NCBI RefSeq assembly: GCF_002898515.1
Contig: NZ_PPFX01000046.1
Span: 1-33,755, forward strand
DNA: 33,755 nt
DNA from: Geothermobacter hydrogeniphilus
GTDB lineage: Bacteria; Desulfobacterota; Desulfuromonadia; Desulfuromonadales; Geothermobacteraceae
Reading direction: 5' to 3'
The position numbers were made by a program, and so were the translations under genes. Position 1 is the first letter of the stretch; each line of letters starts with the position of its first letter. The notes beneath the pieces were generated by a model, which saw only the letters and a program-made list of their open reading frames with translations, had not been told where the DNA came from and did not search any database. Shown piece after piece: positions 24,986 through 33,731 of this stretch.

Positions 24986-25585
24986 ATGTCGTATCAATAT
25001 GAGCAATTTGACACTGCACTGCGGTTGCTGAACGGCCGTCTGGCTATTGATGACGCTCCGAATTTCAATCTGGTGGTTTGTGGTGGAACCGCCCTGGTTG
25101 CAACCGGGCTGGTCATGCGAGCCACCAGGGATGTCGATATTGTCGCGCTGGCAGATGATGATGGCGACTTGATTGATCCGGCGCCACTGCCGAACGCTCT
25201 GGAGAGGGCCGCATTGGAGGTGGCGGAGGATCTGGGACTTCCGGAGGATTGGTTGAATAACGGTCCCAGCAGTGGCGAGGGAGGGCTTTTCCGTCTTGGC
25301 CTCCCGGATGGATTTGCAGAGCGCCTGAGCTGGAAAAGGTTCGGGGAAAAGCTTACCGTCGCATTCATTTCCCGCATCGACCAGGTCCATTTCAAGCTCT
25401 ATGCGGCCGTCGACCAATTCGGCAGCTATCATGCGACCGATCTTCAGGCACTTGATCCGACCGATGAAGAGTTGTTGCGGGCCGTTGCCTGGTCCCGAAG
25501 GCATGATCCGTCCACAGGCTATCTGGAGAGTGTCAAGATGTTTTTCAGGGAGTTCGGCTATGAACGCCTCGTTGAGCGAATTTAA
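24986..25585 (+). CDS. Nucleotidyltransferase-like protein (AbiEii/DUF6036-like)
   Basis: A 199-residue minimal nucleotidyltransferase-fold protein. CGGTALVATGL (32-42) followed by RATRDVDIVAL (45-55) gives the GG...DxD pattern of the polymerase-beta superfamily, with Asp49 and Asp51 as likely metal ligands. A later FKLYAAVDQ (136-144, Lys137) and HATDLQAL resemble the conserved Lys and Asp of AbiEii-type toxins. It is shorter than AbiEii itself (around 300 aa). The stop lies 26 nt inside the winged-helix gene, so the pair is translationally coupled. Likely role: toxin or abortive-infection effector that nucleotidylates RNA or protein (inference from fold and context). AAGGA 6 nt upstream supports the start. 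Confidence 0.75.
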   Translation: MSYQYEQFDTALRLLNGRLAIDDAPNFNLVVCGGTALVATGLVMRATRDVDIVALADDDGDLIDPAPLPNALERAALEVAEDLGLPEDWLNNGPSSGEGGLFRLGLPDGFAERLSWKRFGEKLTVAFISRIDQVHFKLYAAVDQFGSYHATDLQALDPTDEELLRAVAWSRRHDPSTGYLESVKMFFREFGYERLVERI

Positions 25586-26576
25586 AGAAACGATTCTTGA
25601 ACATCTACTGAATCTCCTTTGGCGGCAATGGACGGCTATCGGAGTCTCCGGCTATGGCAGTGCTGAAGAAGCGAAGGTCGTCGACCCGGAGGCGCTTCTG
25701 CTGCTGACGCTGACGGTTGCCCGTTACGATGCGCGGCTTTTTGACGAGGTGCTGGGTTGGTTGGAGATCAATGGTGGCTACCTGAATGTTCAACGGCTCC
25801 AGAACCTGGTGAGGCGATTTGATTTTCAGGCCAAGGCTGAGTTGAGTGCGGTTGCCGACCGGCTTGGCCGTGAATCGTCAGTCGCTCTCAAATGGAAAAA
25901 GCTGGCCGCAACATACTCGCAGGATGCGGAATTGCCGCTTTTCTACATGCGGGACGGGCGGCCAATGCCTTTGCCGGACAATTGCGACGTGATCTTTCAG
26001 TGCCATGGTTTGCTGCGCCCGCCCGTCAGGACCCGAGGACTGTCCCAATCTTTCCCCAGGGATGGCATGCCAACTCTGCTGTTGCGATTGCGTGCGCTGT
26101 TGGGTGTGAATTTACGTTGCGAGATCCTCTGCCTGCTCGGCTCTGTCGATGAAATCCATCCTTCGCTTATTGCCAGGTTGACCGGGCAGAACCCGCGTTC
26201 AATTCAGAATGTGCTGGCGGAAATGGTTCATTCCGGAGTGGTGCAAGTACGAACCCGGGCTCGCGAGAAAGTATATTCCCTTTCGATGGGGACACTTGAT
26301 GCTTTACTGCGTCCGAATGGGTTTACGCCCTGGCAGAATTCGGTTCCTCTGTTTCGTGCCCTGGAGATCCTTTGGCTTGGGGTTACAGCTCCAAAACGGC
26401 AAAATCTTGGTCCACTACTACGCGCTTCCGAGTGGCGGCGCCTGGCCAAAGAAATCAGAGTTCTGCTCGGGGATGCCGGCATGGGGCAGCCGTTGCGGGA
26501 GGGCAGTTTATTTGCCGGTGAGAAATATTGCGCTGTTTTTCAGGAGGATATCAGGAAGTTTATTGCGGGCTTGTAA
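25560..26576 (+). CDS. Winged-helix protein paired with the nucleotidyltransferase
   Basis: A 338-residue protein I cannot assign to a named family. The N-terminal half (about 1-130) is predicted mostly helical (ILEHLLNLLWRQWTAIGVSG, then VDPEALLLLTLTVARYD). A winged helix-turn-helix lies at about 184-242: LRCEILCLLGS, ARLTGQNPRSIQNVLAEMVHSG (helices 2-3 in pieces) and a wing VVQVRTRAREKVYSL, like ArsR/MarR domains. The last 90 residues are again helical. It starts inside the nucleotidyltransferase gene with AGGGAG about 8 nt upstream. As the second gene of a TA-like pair it could be the antitoxin and autorepressor. The order, size and central wHTH differ from AbiEi, which has an N-terminal wHTH and precedes its toxin. 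Confidence 0.7.
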   Translation: MNASLSEFKETILEHLLNLLWRQWTAIGVSGYGSAEEAKVVDPEALLLLTLTVARYDARLFDEVLGWLEINGGYLNVQRLQNLVRRFDFQAKAELSAVADRLGRESSVALKWKKLAATYSQDAELPLFYMRDGRPMPLPDNCDVIFQCHGLLRPPVRTRGLSQSFPRDGMPTLLLRLRALLGVNLRCEILCLLGSVDEIHPSLIARLTGQNPRSIQNVLAEMVHSGVVQVRTRAREKVYSLSMGTLDALLRPNGFTPWQNSVPLFRALEILWLGVTAPKRQNLGPLLRASEWRRLAKEIRVLLGDAGMGQPLREGSLFAGEKYCAVFQEDIRKFIAGL

Positions 26577-26747
26577 ATTGGATGGGCTGAAGCACTCATC
26601 AGTCACGACAACTCGTGACAAGTATAACGTCTTGTAATTGTTATGTTGATGGAGCAATACCATGCGGGGTTTTCATTGATTTTGTCTCCAGGATCGCGTA
26701 TTTTGTAAGGCGTTAATTTATTTGTTGTTTTTTTTGGGGGGGGCAGC
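26577..26747. other. Intergenic region with dyad and T8G8 tract
   Basis: Between the wHTH gene and the hsd operon. A perfect dyad GTCACGA-CAAC-TCGTGAC (26602-26619) could be an operator or weak terminator. A poor promoter-like pair, TTGATT (26676) and TATTTT (26699) with 17-bp spacing, may serve hsdR. Eight T then eight G (26728-26743) form a homopolymer tract directly upstream of the ATG at 26748. No substantial ORF is credible here. Confidence 0.4.
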
Positions 26748-26952
26748 ATGGAGTTCCGGACGGGGCAGGACATTTTGGGTGGCCGCAATCCAGCACATGC
26801 TGAATTGCGGCTTTTTCATGTCCGCGTGCCCAACTCCACAGCTGGCTGCCCGTTTAGGCTGTCATCGCCAAGATATTGCATTTCTTGAAAACACCTGCAA
26901 GGGCAGGTTGAGTTCTGTTTTTGATTGCGATCATGGGAGGGCTTCGGCGTGA
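26748..26952 (+). pseudogene. Apparent frameshifted small ORF upstream of hsdR
   Basis: From ATG 26748, behind the G8 run as a possible ribosome-binding site, one frame reads MEFRTGQDILGG... to HVRVP (about 26831). A second frame, offset by one base, continues sensibly as TPQLAARLGCHRQDIAFLE and ends in TGA at 26950-26952, overlapping the hsdR ATG. Joined by a one-base correction near the CCC at 26829-26831 they would give a protein of about 67 residues with an HTH-like LAARLGC..DIAFL segment. Unshifted, the first frame stops at 26886-26888 (46 aa). This could be a decayed gene, two tiny ORFs or chance. Confidence 0.3.
26782..26816 (+). terminator. Terminator-like hairpin upstream of hsdR
   Basis: GCCGCAATCCAGCA (26782-26795) pairs with TGCTGAATTGCGGC (26798-26811), one mismatch, followed by TTTTT. 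It has the form of an intrinsic terminator but lies inside the broken small ORF and 136 bp before hsdR, so it may instead attenuate the hsd transcript. Confidence 0.6.
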
Positions 26953-29294
26953 TGAAAAAATCAATGTCCGAACGTGACATCTGCACGAAGTACATTACCC
27001 CTGCCATTCAGGCCGCCGGCTGGGACAGCCATGCCCAGATCCGCGAAGAGGTCAGCTTTACAGCCGGCCGCATCATCGTTCGTGGCAAGCTCCATTCGCG
27101 CGGCAAGGTCAAACGCGCTGATTATGTCCTTTACCACAAGCCCAACCAGCCCATCGCTGTCATCGAGGCGAAAGACAATACGCATGCTGTCGGCCACGGT
27201 ATGCAGCAGGCGCTCGACTATGCCGAGGCCCTGGATGTACCTTTTGCCTTCAGCTCCAATGGCGACGGCTTCATCGTTCATGATCGCACCGGCCTGATGA
27301 ACCCGGTTGAAAGGCAATTGACTCTCGACGAGTTCCCGTCCCCGTCCGATCTCTGGCAGCGGTACAAAAAGTGGAAGGGGATCGATACCTCGAGCGAGGC
27401 CGTTGTCGCGCAACCTTATTACACAGATGGCAGCGGCAAAGAGCCGCGCTACTACCAGCGCGTCGCCATCAACCGCACCGTCGAGGCCATCGCCAGGGGA
27501 CAGCAGCGCATCCTGCTGGTCATGGCCACCGGCACCGGCAAGACCTACACCGCCTTCCAGATCATCTGGCGGCTGTGGAAATCACGCGCCAAAAAACGCA
27601 TCCTCTTCCTTGCCGACCGCAATATCCTTGTTGATCAGACCAAAACCAACGATTTCAAGCCGTTCGGCCAGGCGATGACCAAAATCGAGAAGCGCCAGGC
27701 TGACAAGTCGTACGAGATCTATCTCTCCCTGTATCAGGCCGTGACCGGCCGCGAGGAAGAGAAGAATATCTACAAGCAGTTCTCCCCCGACTTTTTTGAT
27801 CTGGTGGTGATCGACGAATGTCATCGCGGCAGTGCCGCTGAGGATTCCGCCTGGCGCGAAATTCTCGATTACTTCTCCAGCGCAACCCATATCGGTCTGA
27901 CGGCAACGCCCAAAGAGACCAGAGACGTTTCCAATATCACCTACTTCGGCGAGCCGATCTATACCTACTCGTTGCGGCAGGGGATCGATGACGGCTTCCT
28001 TGCACCTTACAAGGTTGTACGTATCGATCTGGATAAAGACCTGCAGGGCTGGCGGCCGGAAAAAGGCCAGGTCGACAAACATGGCAACCTGATTGAAGAC
28101 CGGATCTACAACCTGAAAGATATGGATCGCAACCTGGTGATGGAACTGCGCACCAGGCTGGTGGCCAAAAAGGTTTCCGATTTCCTTAAAGCGAGTAACC
28201 GGTTCGACAAGACGATTGTTTTCTGTGAAGACATTGACCACGCCGAGCGGATGCGCCAGGAACTGGTCAACCAGAACGCCGATCTGGCGACCGAAAACAG
28301 CAAGTATGTGATGAAGATCACCGGTGACGATCCGCTCGGCAAAATGGAGCTGGACAACTTCATCGATCCGGAAAGCCGCTACCCGGTCATTGCCACCACG
28401 TCCCGCCTGATGAATACCGGCGTCGATGCCCAGACCTGCAAGCTGATCGTCCTCGACCAGACCATCAACTCGATGACCACTTTCAAGCAGGTGATCGGGC
28501 GCGGTACCCGCATCAACGAAGACTACGACAAATATTATTTCACCATCATCGATTTCAAGAAGGCGACCGAGCTGTTCGCCGATCCGGATTTCGATGGCGA
28601 TCCGGTGATGATTTACGAACCTGGGCCTGAAGATTCGCCATTACCTCCTGATGCACCGGAGACTCTCGATGATGAGCCGCCGGAGCAGACTGAACTGCCA
28701 CTGCCTCCGGGCGGAGAAGATGACCCCGAACCACGGGTCAAATATGTGGTGGACGACGTGCCTTTCTTTGTCGTGGCAGAACGGGTGCAATACTATGGGC
28801 CGGACGGCAAGCTGATCACCGAGTCGCTGAAAGACTACACCAAAAAGACAGTCCGCAAGGAATTTGCAAACCTGAATGACTTTTTACGTCGCTGGACTGC
28901 GGCAGACAAGAAGCAGGCTGTAATCGATGAACTGGCGGACCAGGGTGTACTGTGGGAGGCTCTGTCCGACGATGTCGGCAAAGATTTTGGCCCATTTGAT
29001 TTGATCTGCCACGTTGCTTTCGATCAGCCGCCACTCACTAGGCGTGAGCGGGCCGAAAATGTTCGCAAGCGCAACTATTTCACCAAGTACGGCGAACAGG
29101 CGAGGGCTGTTCTTGAGGCGCTGCTCGACAAGTATGCGGATGAAGGGGTGCAAAGCGTCGAGGATCTTAAGGTGCTTCGTATCAACCCTTTTGATCAGAT
29201 CGGTACGCCGACGGAAATCGTCAACACCTTTTTTGGCGGGAAACAGAATTATGAGCGGGCGCTACGGGAGTTGGAAGAATTGCTCTATGCATGA
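26952..29294 (+). CDS. hsdR: Type I restriction enzyme R subunit (EcoEI-type HsdR)
   Basis: ATP-driven translocase and endonuclease subunit of a type I restriction-modification system, 780 residues. An N-terminal PD-(D/E)XK nuclease domain shows Asp57 in KRADYVLY and Glu72-x-Lys74 in AVIEAKDN. The SF2 motor has Walker [12 protein letters not shown] (about 191-201), the DECH box in [10 protein letters not shown] (288-291), motif [11 protein letters not shown] (about 315-322) and a helicase C domain with [12 protein letters not shown]-like text and [10 protein letters not shown]. An acidic, Pro-rich linker (about residues 560-600) precedes the EcoEI-type C-terminal domain. Starts at ATG 26952 or GTG 26949 are both served by GGGAGG (26935-26940). 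It is the first gene of the operon. Confidence 0.95.
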   Translation: MKKSMSERDICTKYITPAIQAAGWDSHAQIREEVSFTAGRIIVRGKLHSRGKVKRADYVLYHKPNQPIAVIEAKDNTHAVGHGMQQALDYAEALDVPFAFSSNGDGFIVHDRTGLMNPVERQLTLDEFPSPSDLWQRYKKWKGIDTSSEAVVAQPYYTDGSGKEPRYYQRVAINRTVEAIARGQQRILLVMATGTGKTYTAFQIIWRLWKSRAKKRILFLADRNILVDQTKTNDFKPFGQAMTKIEKRQADKSYEIYLSLYQAVTGREEEKNIYKQFSPDFFDLVVIDECHRGSAAEDSAWREILDYFSSATHIGLTATPKETRDVSNITYFGEPIYTYSLRQGIDDGFLAPYKVVRIDLDKDLQGWRPEKGQVDKHGNLIEDRIYNLKDMDRNLVMELRTRLVAKKVSDFLKASNRFDKTIVFCEDIDHAERMRQELVNQNADLATENSKYVMKITGDDPLGKMELDNFIDPESRYPVIATTSRLMNTGVDAQTCKLIVLDQTINSMTTFKQVIGRGTRINEDYDKYYFTIIDFKKATELFADPDFDGDPVMIYEPGPEDSPLPPDAPETLDDEPPEQTELPLPPGGEDDPEPRVKYVVDDVPFFVVAERVQYYGPDGKLITESLKDYTKKTVRKEFANLNDFLRRWTAADKKQAVIDELADQGVLWEALSDDVGKDFGPFDLICHVAFDQPPLTRRERAENVRKRNYFTKYGEQARAVLEALLDKYADEGVQSVEDLKVLRINPFDQIGTPTEIVNTFFGGKQNYERALRELEELLYA

Positions 29295-29310
29295 TCGGGG
29301 CTGAATTTAA

Positions 29311-30666
29311 ATGAATATTGAGCAGATCGCACGTGACCTCCTGTCGCGTAGTGAAATACAGATTGCCAACTACCGCGAATATCGCAGACGCACCGGTGCC
29401 GATTTCAATGTCTTTCGAGTAGTCAATCGCGCCACCGACGAAGTGCATGGGCACTCGGCATTCATTGCCGAACTGCTGAACCCTGCCGGTTCGCATGGCC
29501 AGGGTTCCGTGTTCCTCAACCTGTTTTTCGAGACCCTCGGTATCAGTCATCTCGTGGAGAGCATTGATCACTGGCAGGTCGCCGCCGAGGCTTCGCAGGA
29601 TGTCGACGGACGCATCGATATCCTGCTCTCCGGCCATGGCGATGGCAGTCGCCGTTTTGGTATTGCCATTGAGAACAAGGTCTACGCCGGAGACCAGGAC
29701 CTGCAACTCACGCGTTACAGGGATTACCTGAAACGGAAATATGGGTCTTATCAGTCAGGGACGTCGACGACTTATTTGTTGTACTACCTGACATTGGACG
29801 GATACCAACCCTCGGCACAAAGCGTCAGCGGCATTCCTGCTCATGAATTGGCCTACGAAGAAGGCAGTGACATGGATGCGCCGGTCCGGCTGTTGTCGTA
29901 TGCCTACCATATCGTCGAGTGGCTCAAGGTGTGCCGTGGGTACCTTGCATCCTTCCCGTATGCACGTGAAGTCCTGGCGCAATACCTTGATCTCGTCAAT
30001 GCCCTTACCGGTAATGGAGAAAGCATGACCGACACTTTGCAGAACTTGCTCGACACCCCGGACAAACTCTATGCGGCGGCGAAGCTGTCGAATGCCGTTA
30101 TTAGCGTCAAGCAGAAAATGGTATGCGATCTGTGGGACCGGATTCTGGATGAATGGCCGAAACGTGTCGCCGCTGGGAACAGTCCCTTGCGTGGCAATCT
30201 GGCAGCAAACAGGCATCTGGATGCGTCGGGCAGTCTGCGCGAACGTCTTCATCAAACTTCCAAAGAGCGTTTTTCCAAGGCTCGTAACGTTCCGCGCTGG
30301 TTTGGCGTGGCCTCAAGGGACTATCTCTTCAATGGCACTCCGGTGGGGATCGAATTCCGTTTCGACAATTGTTTCTATGTTGGTCTCTACGGGGTGAACG
30401 AAGAGAAGGTGCTCGACCGATCGGTCGTAAATGCATTCTACGCGGGGTACTCACCCCCACCTGGATGCAAGCCAGGCTATGTGGACGGCAAAGTCGGCAA
30501 AGAGCGTATTTATGTGCAGAACTCGGTCGATTTCGGCCGAGATGATATGGCGTTGTTCGATCTGGTTTCATCAGACCAGCAACAACGTCTGGTTACAACG
30601 CTTTTCGAGATTGCCGAAGGCATCCTCCTCGGCATGCGGTCTCAAGGTCTTACCTACAAATCATAG
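29311..30666 (+). CDS. PD-(D/E)XK nuclease superfamily protein inside the hsd operon
   Basis: A 451-residue protein with an N-terminal nuclease fold. DEVHGHSAFIAELLNPAGSHG (in pieces, about 43-63) is the Glu/His-Ser segment of the PDDEXK_4-like group. DGRIDILL (99-106) supplies Asp103 and IAIENKVYAGDQDLQL (118-133) supplies the Glu121-x-Lys123 pair with a downstream Gln, so the active site looks intact. The C-terminal 250 residues are not recognised and contain an Arg-rich WFGVASRDYLFNG region. It sits 16 bp after hsdR and 18 bp before hsdM, within one transcription unit, and is not one of the canonical three subunits. It could be an accessory restriction nuclease or an independent defence effector. 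Confidence 0.75.
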   Translation: MNIEQIARDLLSRSEIQIANYREYRRRTGADFNVFRVVNRATDEVHGHSAFIAELLNPAGSHGQGSVFLNLFFETLGISHLVESIDHWQVAAEASQDVDGRIDILLSGHGDGSRRFGIAIENKVYAGDQDLQLTRYRDYLKRKYGSYQSGTSTTYLLYYLTLDGYQPSAQSVSGIPAHELAYEEGSDMDAPVRLLSYAYHIVEWLKVCRGYLASFPYAREVLAQYLDLVNALTGNGESMTDTLQNLLDTPDKLYAAAKLSNAVISVKQKMVCDLWDRILDEWPKRVAAGNSPLRGNLAANRHLDASGSLRERLHQTSKERFSKARNVPRWFGVASRDYLFNGTPVGIEFRFDNCFYVGLYGVNEEKVLDRSVVNAFYAGYSPPPGCKPGYVDGKVGKERIYVQNSVDFGRDDMALFDLVSSDQQQRLVTTLFEIAEGILLGMRSQGLTYKS

Positions 30667-30684
30667 CAAGGAAGCGGCTCACCT

Positions 30685-32154
30685 ATGTCAGTATCCACCA
30701 CCATCAAGTCCATCCAGGACATCATGCGCAAGGACGCCGGGGTCGATGGCGACGCCCAGCGCATCGGCCAACTGGTCTGGATGTTCTTTCTGAAAATCTT
30801 CGACGACCAGGAGCAGGAACTCGAACTCCTTTCTGATAACTACAGCTCACCGATTCCCGAGCGCTTGCGCTGGCGGAACTGGGCGGCCGACAGCGAGGGG
30901 ATCACCGGTGACGAACTGCTCGACTTCATCAATAATGAGCTGTTCAAGACCCTCAAGGAACTGGAGTTGAATGCCGGCACCAACGGCCGCGGCATCGTCG
31001 TGCGCTCGGTGTTCGAGGATGCCTACAACTACATGAAGAACGGCACCCTGATCCGGCAGGTGGTCAACAAGATCAACGAGATCGACTTCAACCGCTCCGA
31101 CGACCGCCACACCTTCGGCGACATCTACGAGCAGATCCTCAAAGACCTGCAGAGCGCGGGCAATGCCGGGGAGTTCTACACCCCGCGCGCCGTCACCCAG
31201 TTTATGGTCGATATGGTCGATCCTCAGCTCGGTGAGAAGATCCTCGATCCGGCCTGCGGCACCGGCGGGTTTCTTGCCTGTTCCATCGAGCATGTACGCG
31301 ACAAGTACGTGAAAACCGCCGAAGATGAGAAGCTTTTGCAGCAGTCGATCTTCGGGGTCGAGAAGAAGGCCCTGCCGCACCTGCTCTGCACCACCAACAT
31401 GCTGCTGCACGGTATTGAGGTGCCGTCCAACATCCGCCACGACAACACCCTGTCACGGCCACTGCGCGATTACGGCCCCAAGGACCGGGTCGATGTGGTG
31501 GTGACCAACCCGCCCTTCGGTGGCACCGAAGAAGACGGCATCGAGGCCAACTTTCCGGCCAGCTTCCGCACCCGCGAGACGGCTGATCTATTCCTCGTCC
31601 TGATCATGCACCTGCTCAAGCCGGGTGGCCGCGCTGCCATTGTTCTGCCCGACGGTACCCTGTTCGGTGAGGGCGTCAAGACCCGTATCAAGGAGAAGCT
31701 GCTTAAAGAGTGCAACCTGCACACCGTCGTGCGGCTGCCCAACGGTGTGTTCAATCCCTACACCGGCATCAAGACCAACCTGCTCTTTTTCACCAAAGGG
31801 GAGCCGACCAAAGAGGTCTGGTACTACGAGCATCCCTATCCCGCGGGGTACAAGAGCTACTCCAAGACCAAGCCGATGCGCATCGAGGAGTTCGCGCCCG
31901 AAAAAGCCTGGTGGAACAATCGGGAAGAGAGCGAGCAGGCGTGGAAGGTGTCGATCGAGCAGATCAAGGAGGGCGGCTACAACCTCGATATCAAGAATCC
32001 CAACACTGTTGAGGATGATCTGGGTGATCCCGAGGAGCTGTTGGCTGAATACAAGACGCTGCTGGTCGATGTGGACGAAACGCGCGAGAAGTTGAAACGG
32101 GAGCTGATGGCTGCACTGGAACGGAATGCCGATGCGGCGCAGGAGTCGGCATGA
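30685..32154 (+). CDS. hsdM: Type I restriction-modification DNA methyltransferase (M subunit)
   Basis: Adenine-N6 methyltransferase subunit of 489 residues that protects host sites and, with HsdS and HsdR, forms the restriction complex. An N-terminal helical HsdM_N domain (about 5-140) includes QRIGQLVWMFFLKIFDDQE. The catalytic domain shows GEFYTPRAVTQFMVDMV (about 162-178), the AdoMet motif I DPACGTGGF (188-196) and motif IV NPPF (275-278) in VVVTNPPFGGTEE, then GGRAAIVLPDGTLFGEG. AAGGAAG lies about 10 nt upstream. The stop overlaps hsdS (ATGA). All methylase motifs are intact. Confidence 0.96.
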   Translation: MSVSTTIKSIQDIMRKDAGVDGDAQRIGQLVWMFFLKIFDDQEQELELLSDNYSSPIPERLRWRNWAADSEGITGDELLDFINNELFKTLKELELNAGTNGRGIVVRSVFEDAYNYMKNGTLIRQVVNKINEIDFNRSDDRHTFGDIYEQILKDLQSAGNAGEFYTPRAVTQFMVDMVDPQLGEKILDPACGTGGFLACSIEHVRDKYVKTAEDEKLLQQSIFGVEKKALPHLLCTTNMLLHGIEVPSNIRHDNTLSRPLRDYGPKDRVDVVVTNPPFGGTEEDGIEANFPASFRTRETADLFLVLIMHLLKPGGRAAIVLPDGTLFGEGVKTRIKEKLLKECNLHTVVRLPNGVFNPYTGIKTNLLFFTKGEPTKEVWYYEHPYPAGYKSYSKTKPMRIEEFAPEKAWWNNREESEQAWKVSIEQIKEGGYNLDIKNPNTVEDDLGDPEELLAEYKTLLVDVDETREKLKRELMAALERNADAAQESA

Positions 32155-33731
32155 CTGTCGAGACATTTTTCGCCAATTTTGGACATTTGGCCGATGCACC
32201 CAATGGGGTGCAGAAACTGCGGGAGTTGATTCTGCAGCTTGCGGTACAGGGGAAGCTGGTGCCGCAGGATCCGGAAGATGAACCGGCTTCGGTTTTGTTG
32301 GAGAGGATTGAAGCCGAGAAAAAAAAGCTGATTGCTGCAAAAGAAATACGGACTAAGAAGATTGTTGCAATAAATGATTCGCCCTTTGAGCTTCCGGAAA
32401 GCTGGGCATGGGTACCCATTGGAAGCATTTGTAGAGATTGGGGGCAAAAGGTTCCAGATCAGCAATTCAGCTACATTGATGTGTCAGCGATAGACAACGA
32501 GAAGGGTGTTGTTGCTGAACCAGCAGTTACTGAGGCTGTAGACGCACCTTCTAGGGCGAGAAAACTGGTGCAGCTTGGAACCGTAATCTACTCAACGGTG
32601 CGCCCGTATCTGCTCAATATTGCCGTGATAGACAAGGAATTCGAACCCGAAGCAATTGCGAGCACTGCATTCGCCATTGTTCATCCCCTTGGCGGGGTTT
32701 CCAGTCAATACATTTTTTGGTTTCTTAGAAGCCCTGTATTTGTTGGGTACGTAGAATCAAAAATGCTAGGGGTAGCCTATCCCGCAATTAACGATAGTCA
32801 GTTCTTTTCGGGGTTGTTTCCTCTCCCCCCTCTCAAAGAACAAAAACGCATCGTCGCCAAGGTCGACCAACTCATGGCCCTGTGCGACGAACTCGAAGCC
32901 CGCCAGCAAAAGCAGCAGCAGGTACGGGTGCGGCTCAACAACGCCGCTCTCGACGGACTGCTCACCGCCCGCGAACCGGACGAATTCGCCGACCACTGGC
33001 AGCGCATCTGCACCAATTTCGACCTGCTCTACGACCACCCCGAAACCATCACCAAACTCCGCGCCGCCATCCTCCAACTCGCCGTTCAGGGCAAACTTGT
33101 GCCACAAGATCCGAATGATGAGCCTGCTTCGGTTTTGCTGGAGAGGATTCGGGCAGAGAAGGAGAGGTTGGTTAAGGAAGGTGTTATTAAAGCTCTAAAG
33201 AAACCATCATCTGTTTCGGCAGAGGAAATGCCCTTCAAAGTCCCGACCAATTGGACCTGGGCGAGGCTTGCAGAACTTACGGAGGTGATTACGAAGGGGT
33301 CTTCTCCAAAGTGGCAAGGCGTTCAATATGTTGATGAAGGCAAAGGAATTCTTTTCATTACCAGTGAAAATGTAGGAAGTTTCGGGCTTCGGCTGGATAA
33401 AAGAAAATATGTTGAAAGTAGCTTTAACGAAATAGAGCCGAGGTCAATCCTGAAAAAAGGTGATGTTCTGATGAACATCGTAGGGGCATCGATTGGTCGT
33501 ACGGCTGTTTATGACATTGATGATGTTGCAAATATCAACCAAGCTGTTTGCTTAATCCGCTTTGTAGGGCAAGGCTCGCTTAATTTTCTTCGCTATTTTT
33601 TGACCTTTTTCAACACCCCTACTTGTATCTCCTACATGTTTGACAAACAAGTCGATAATCCTGAATCCGTGAGGGGCTCGTTCACACCCCTCGTTATTGC
33701 CTCGCGGAACGATTTTCGCGAGCCGTTTTGA
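32151..33731 (+). CDS. hsdS: Type I restriction specificity subunit HsdS, 3' truncated
   Basis: DNA-sequence recognition subunit that also holds HsdM and HsdR together. It has two target recognition domains, TRD1 (about 78-228) and TRD2 (about 360-503), each preceded by a conserved repeat: LRELILQLAVQGKLVPQD (23-40) and LRAAILQLAVQGKLVPQD (303-320). After TRD1 the spacer helix PPLKEQKRIVAKVDQLMALC (226-245) is present. After TRD2 the matching segment is missing: the protein is normal to MFDKQVDN (residue 503, ending at base 33659) and then reads PESVRGSF... to a stop at 33731. Intact homologues usually continue with a second PPL.EQ segment. So the last 23 residues are probably foreign, and function may be impaired. 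Confidence 0.88.
   Translation: MTVETFFANFGHLADAPNGVQKLRELILQLAVQGKLVPQDPEDEPASVLLERIEAEKKKLIAAKEIRTKKIVAINDSPFELPESWAWVPIGSICRDWGQKVPDQQFSYIDVSAIDNEKGVVAEPAVTEAVDAPSRARKLVQLGTVIYSTVRPYLLNIAVIDKEFEPEAIASTAFAIVHPLGGVSSQYIFWFLRSPVFVGYVESKMLGVAYPAINDSQFFSGLFPLPPLKEQKRIVAKVDQLMALCDELEARQQKQQQVRVRLNNAALDGLLTAREPDEFADHWQRICTNFDLLYDHPETITKLRAAILQLAVQGKLVPQDPNDEPASVLLERIRAEKERLVKEGVIKALKKPSSVSAEEMPFKVPTNWTWARLAELTEVITKGSSPKWQGVQYVDEGKGILFITSENVGSFGLRLDKRKYVESSFNEIEPRSILKKGDVLMNIVGASIGRTAVYDIDDVANINQAVCLIRFVGQGSLNFLRYFLTFFNTPTCISYMFDKQVDNPESVRGSFTPLVIASRNDFREPF
32217..32330 (+). repeat. HsdS conserved repeat, copy 1
   Basis: Codes for the 38-residue segment from LRELILQLAV to AEKKKL. It matches copy 2 at 33057-33170 at 30 or more of 38 residues. 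Such paired conserved regions position the two TRDs and can serve as sites for homologous TRD exchange. Confidence 0.85.
33057..33170 (+). repeat. HsdS conserved repeat, copy 2
   Basis: Codes for the segment from LRAAILQLAV to AEKERL, the counterpart of copy 1 at 32217-32330. Protein identity is high while DNA identity is clearly lower, so the duplication is old. Confidence 0.85.

Noticed and set aside
24849-25031. Short plus-strand ORF after tRNA-Leu
   Set aside because: It starts inside the hairpin, covers the promoter and operator, overlaps the nucleotidyltransferase start and has no family-like sequence.
26602-26619. GTCACGA/TCGTGAC dyad as terminator of the wHTH gene
   Set aside because: Perfect but only 7 bp and not followed by T residues; kept only as a note in the intergenic entry.
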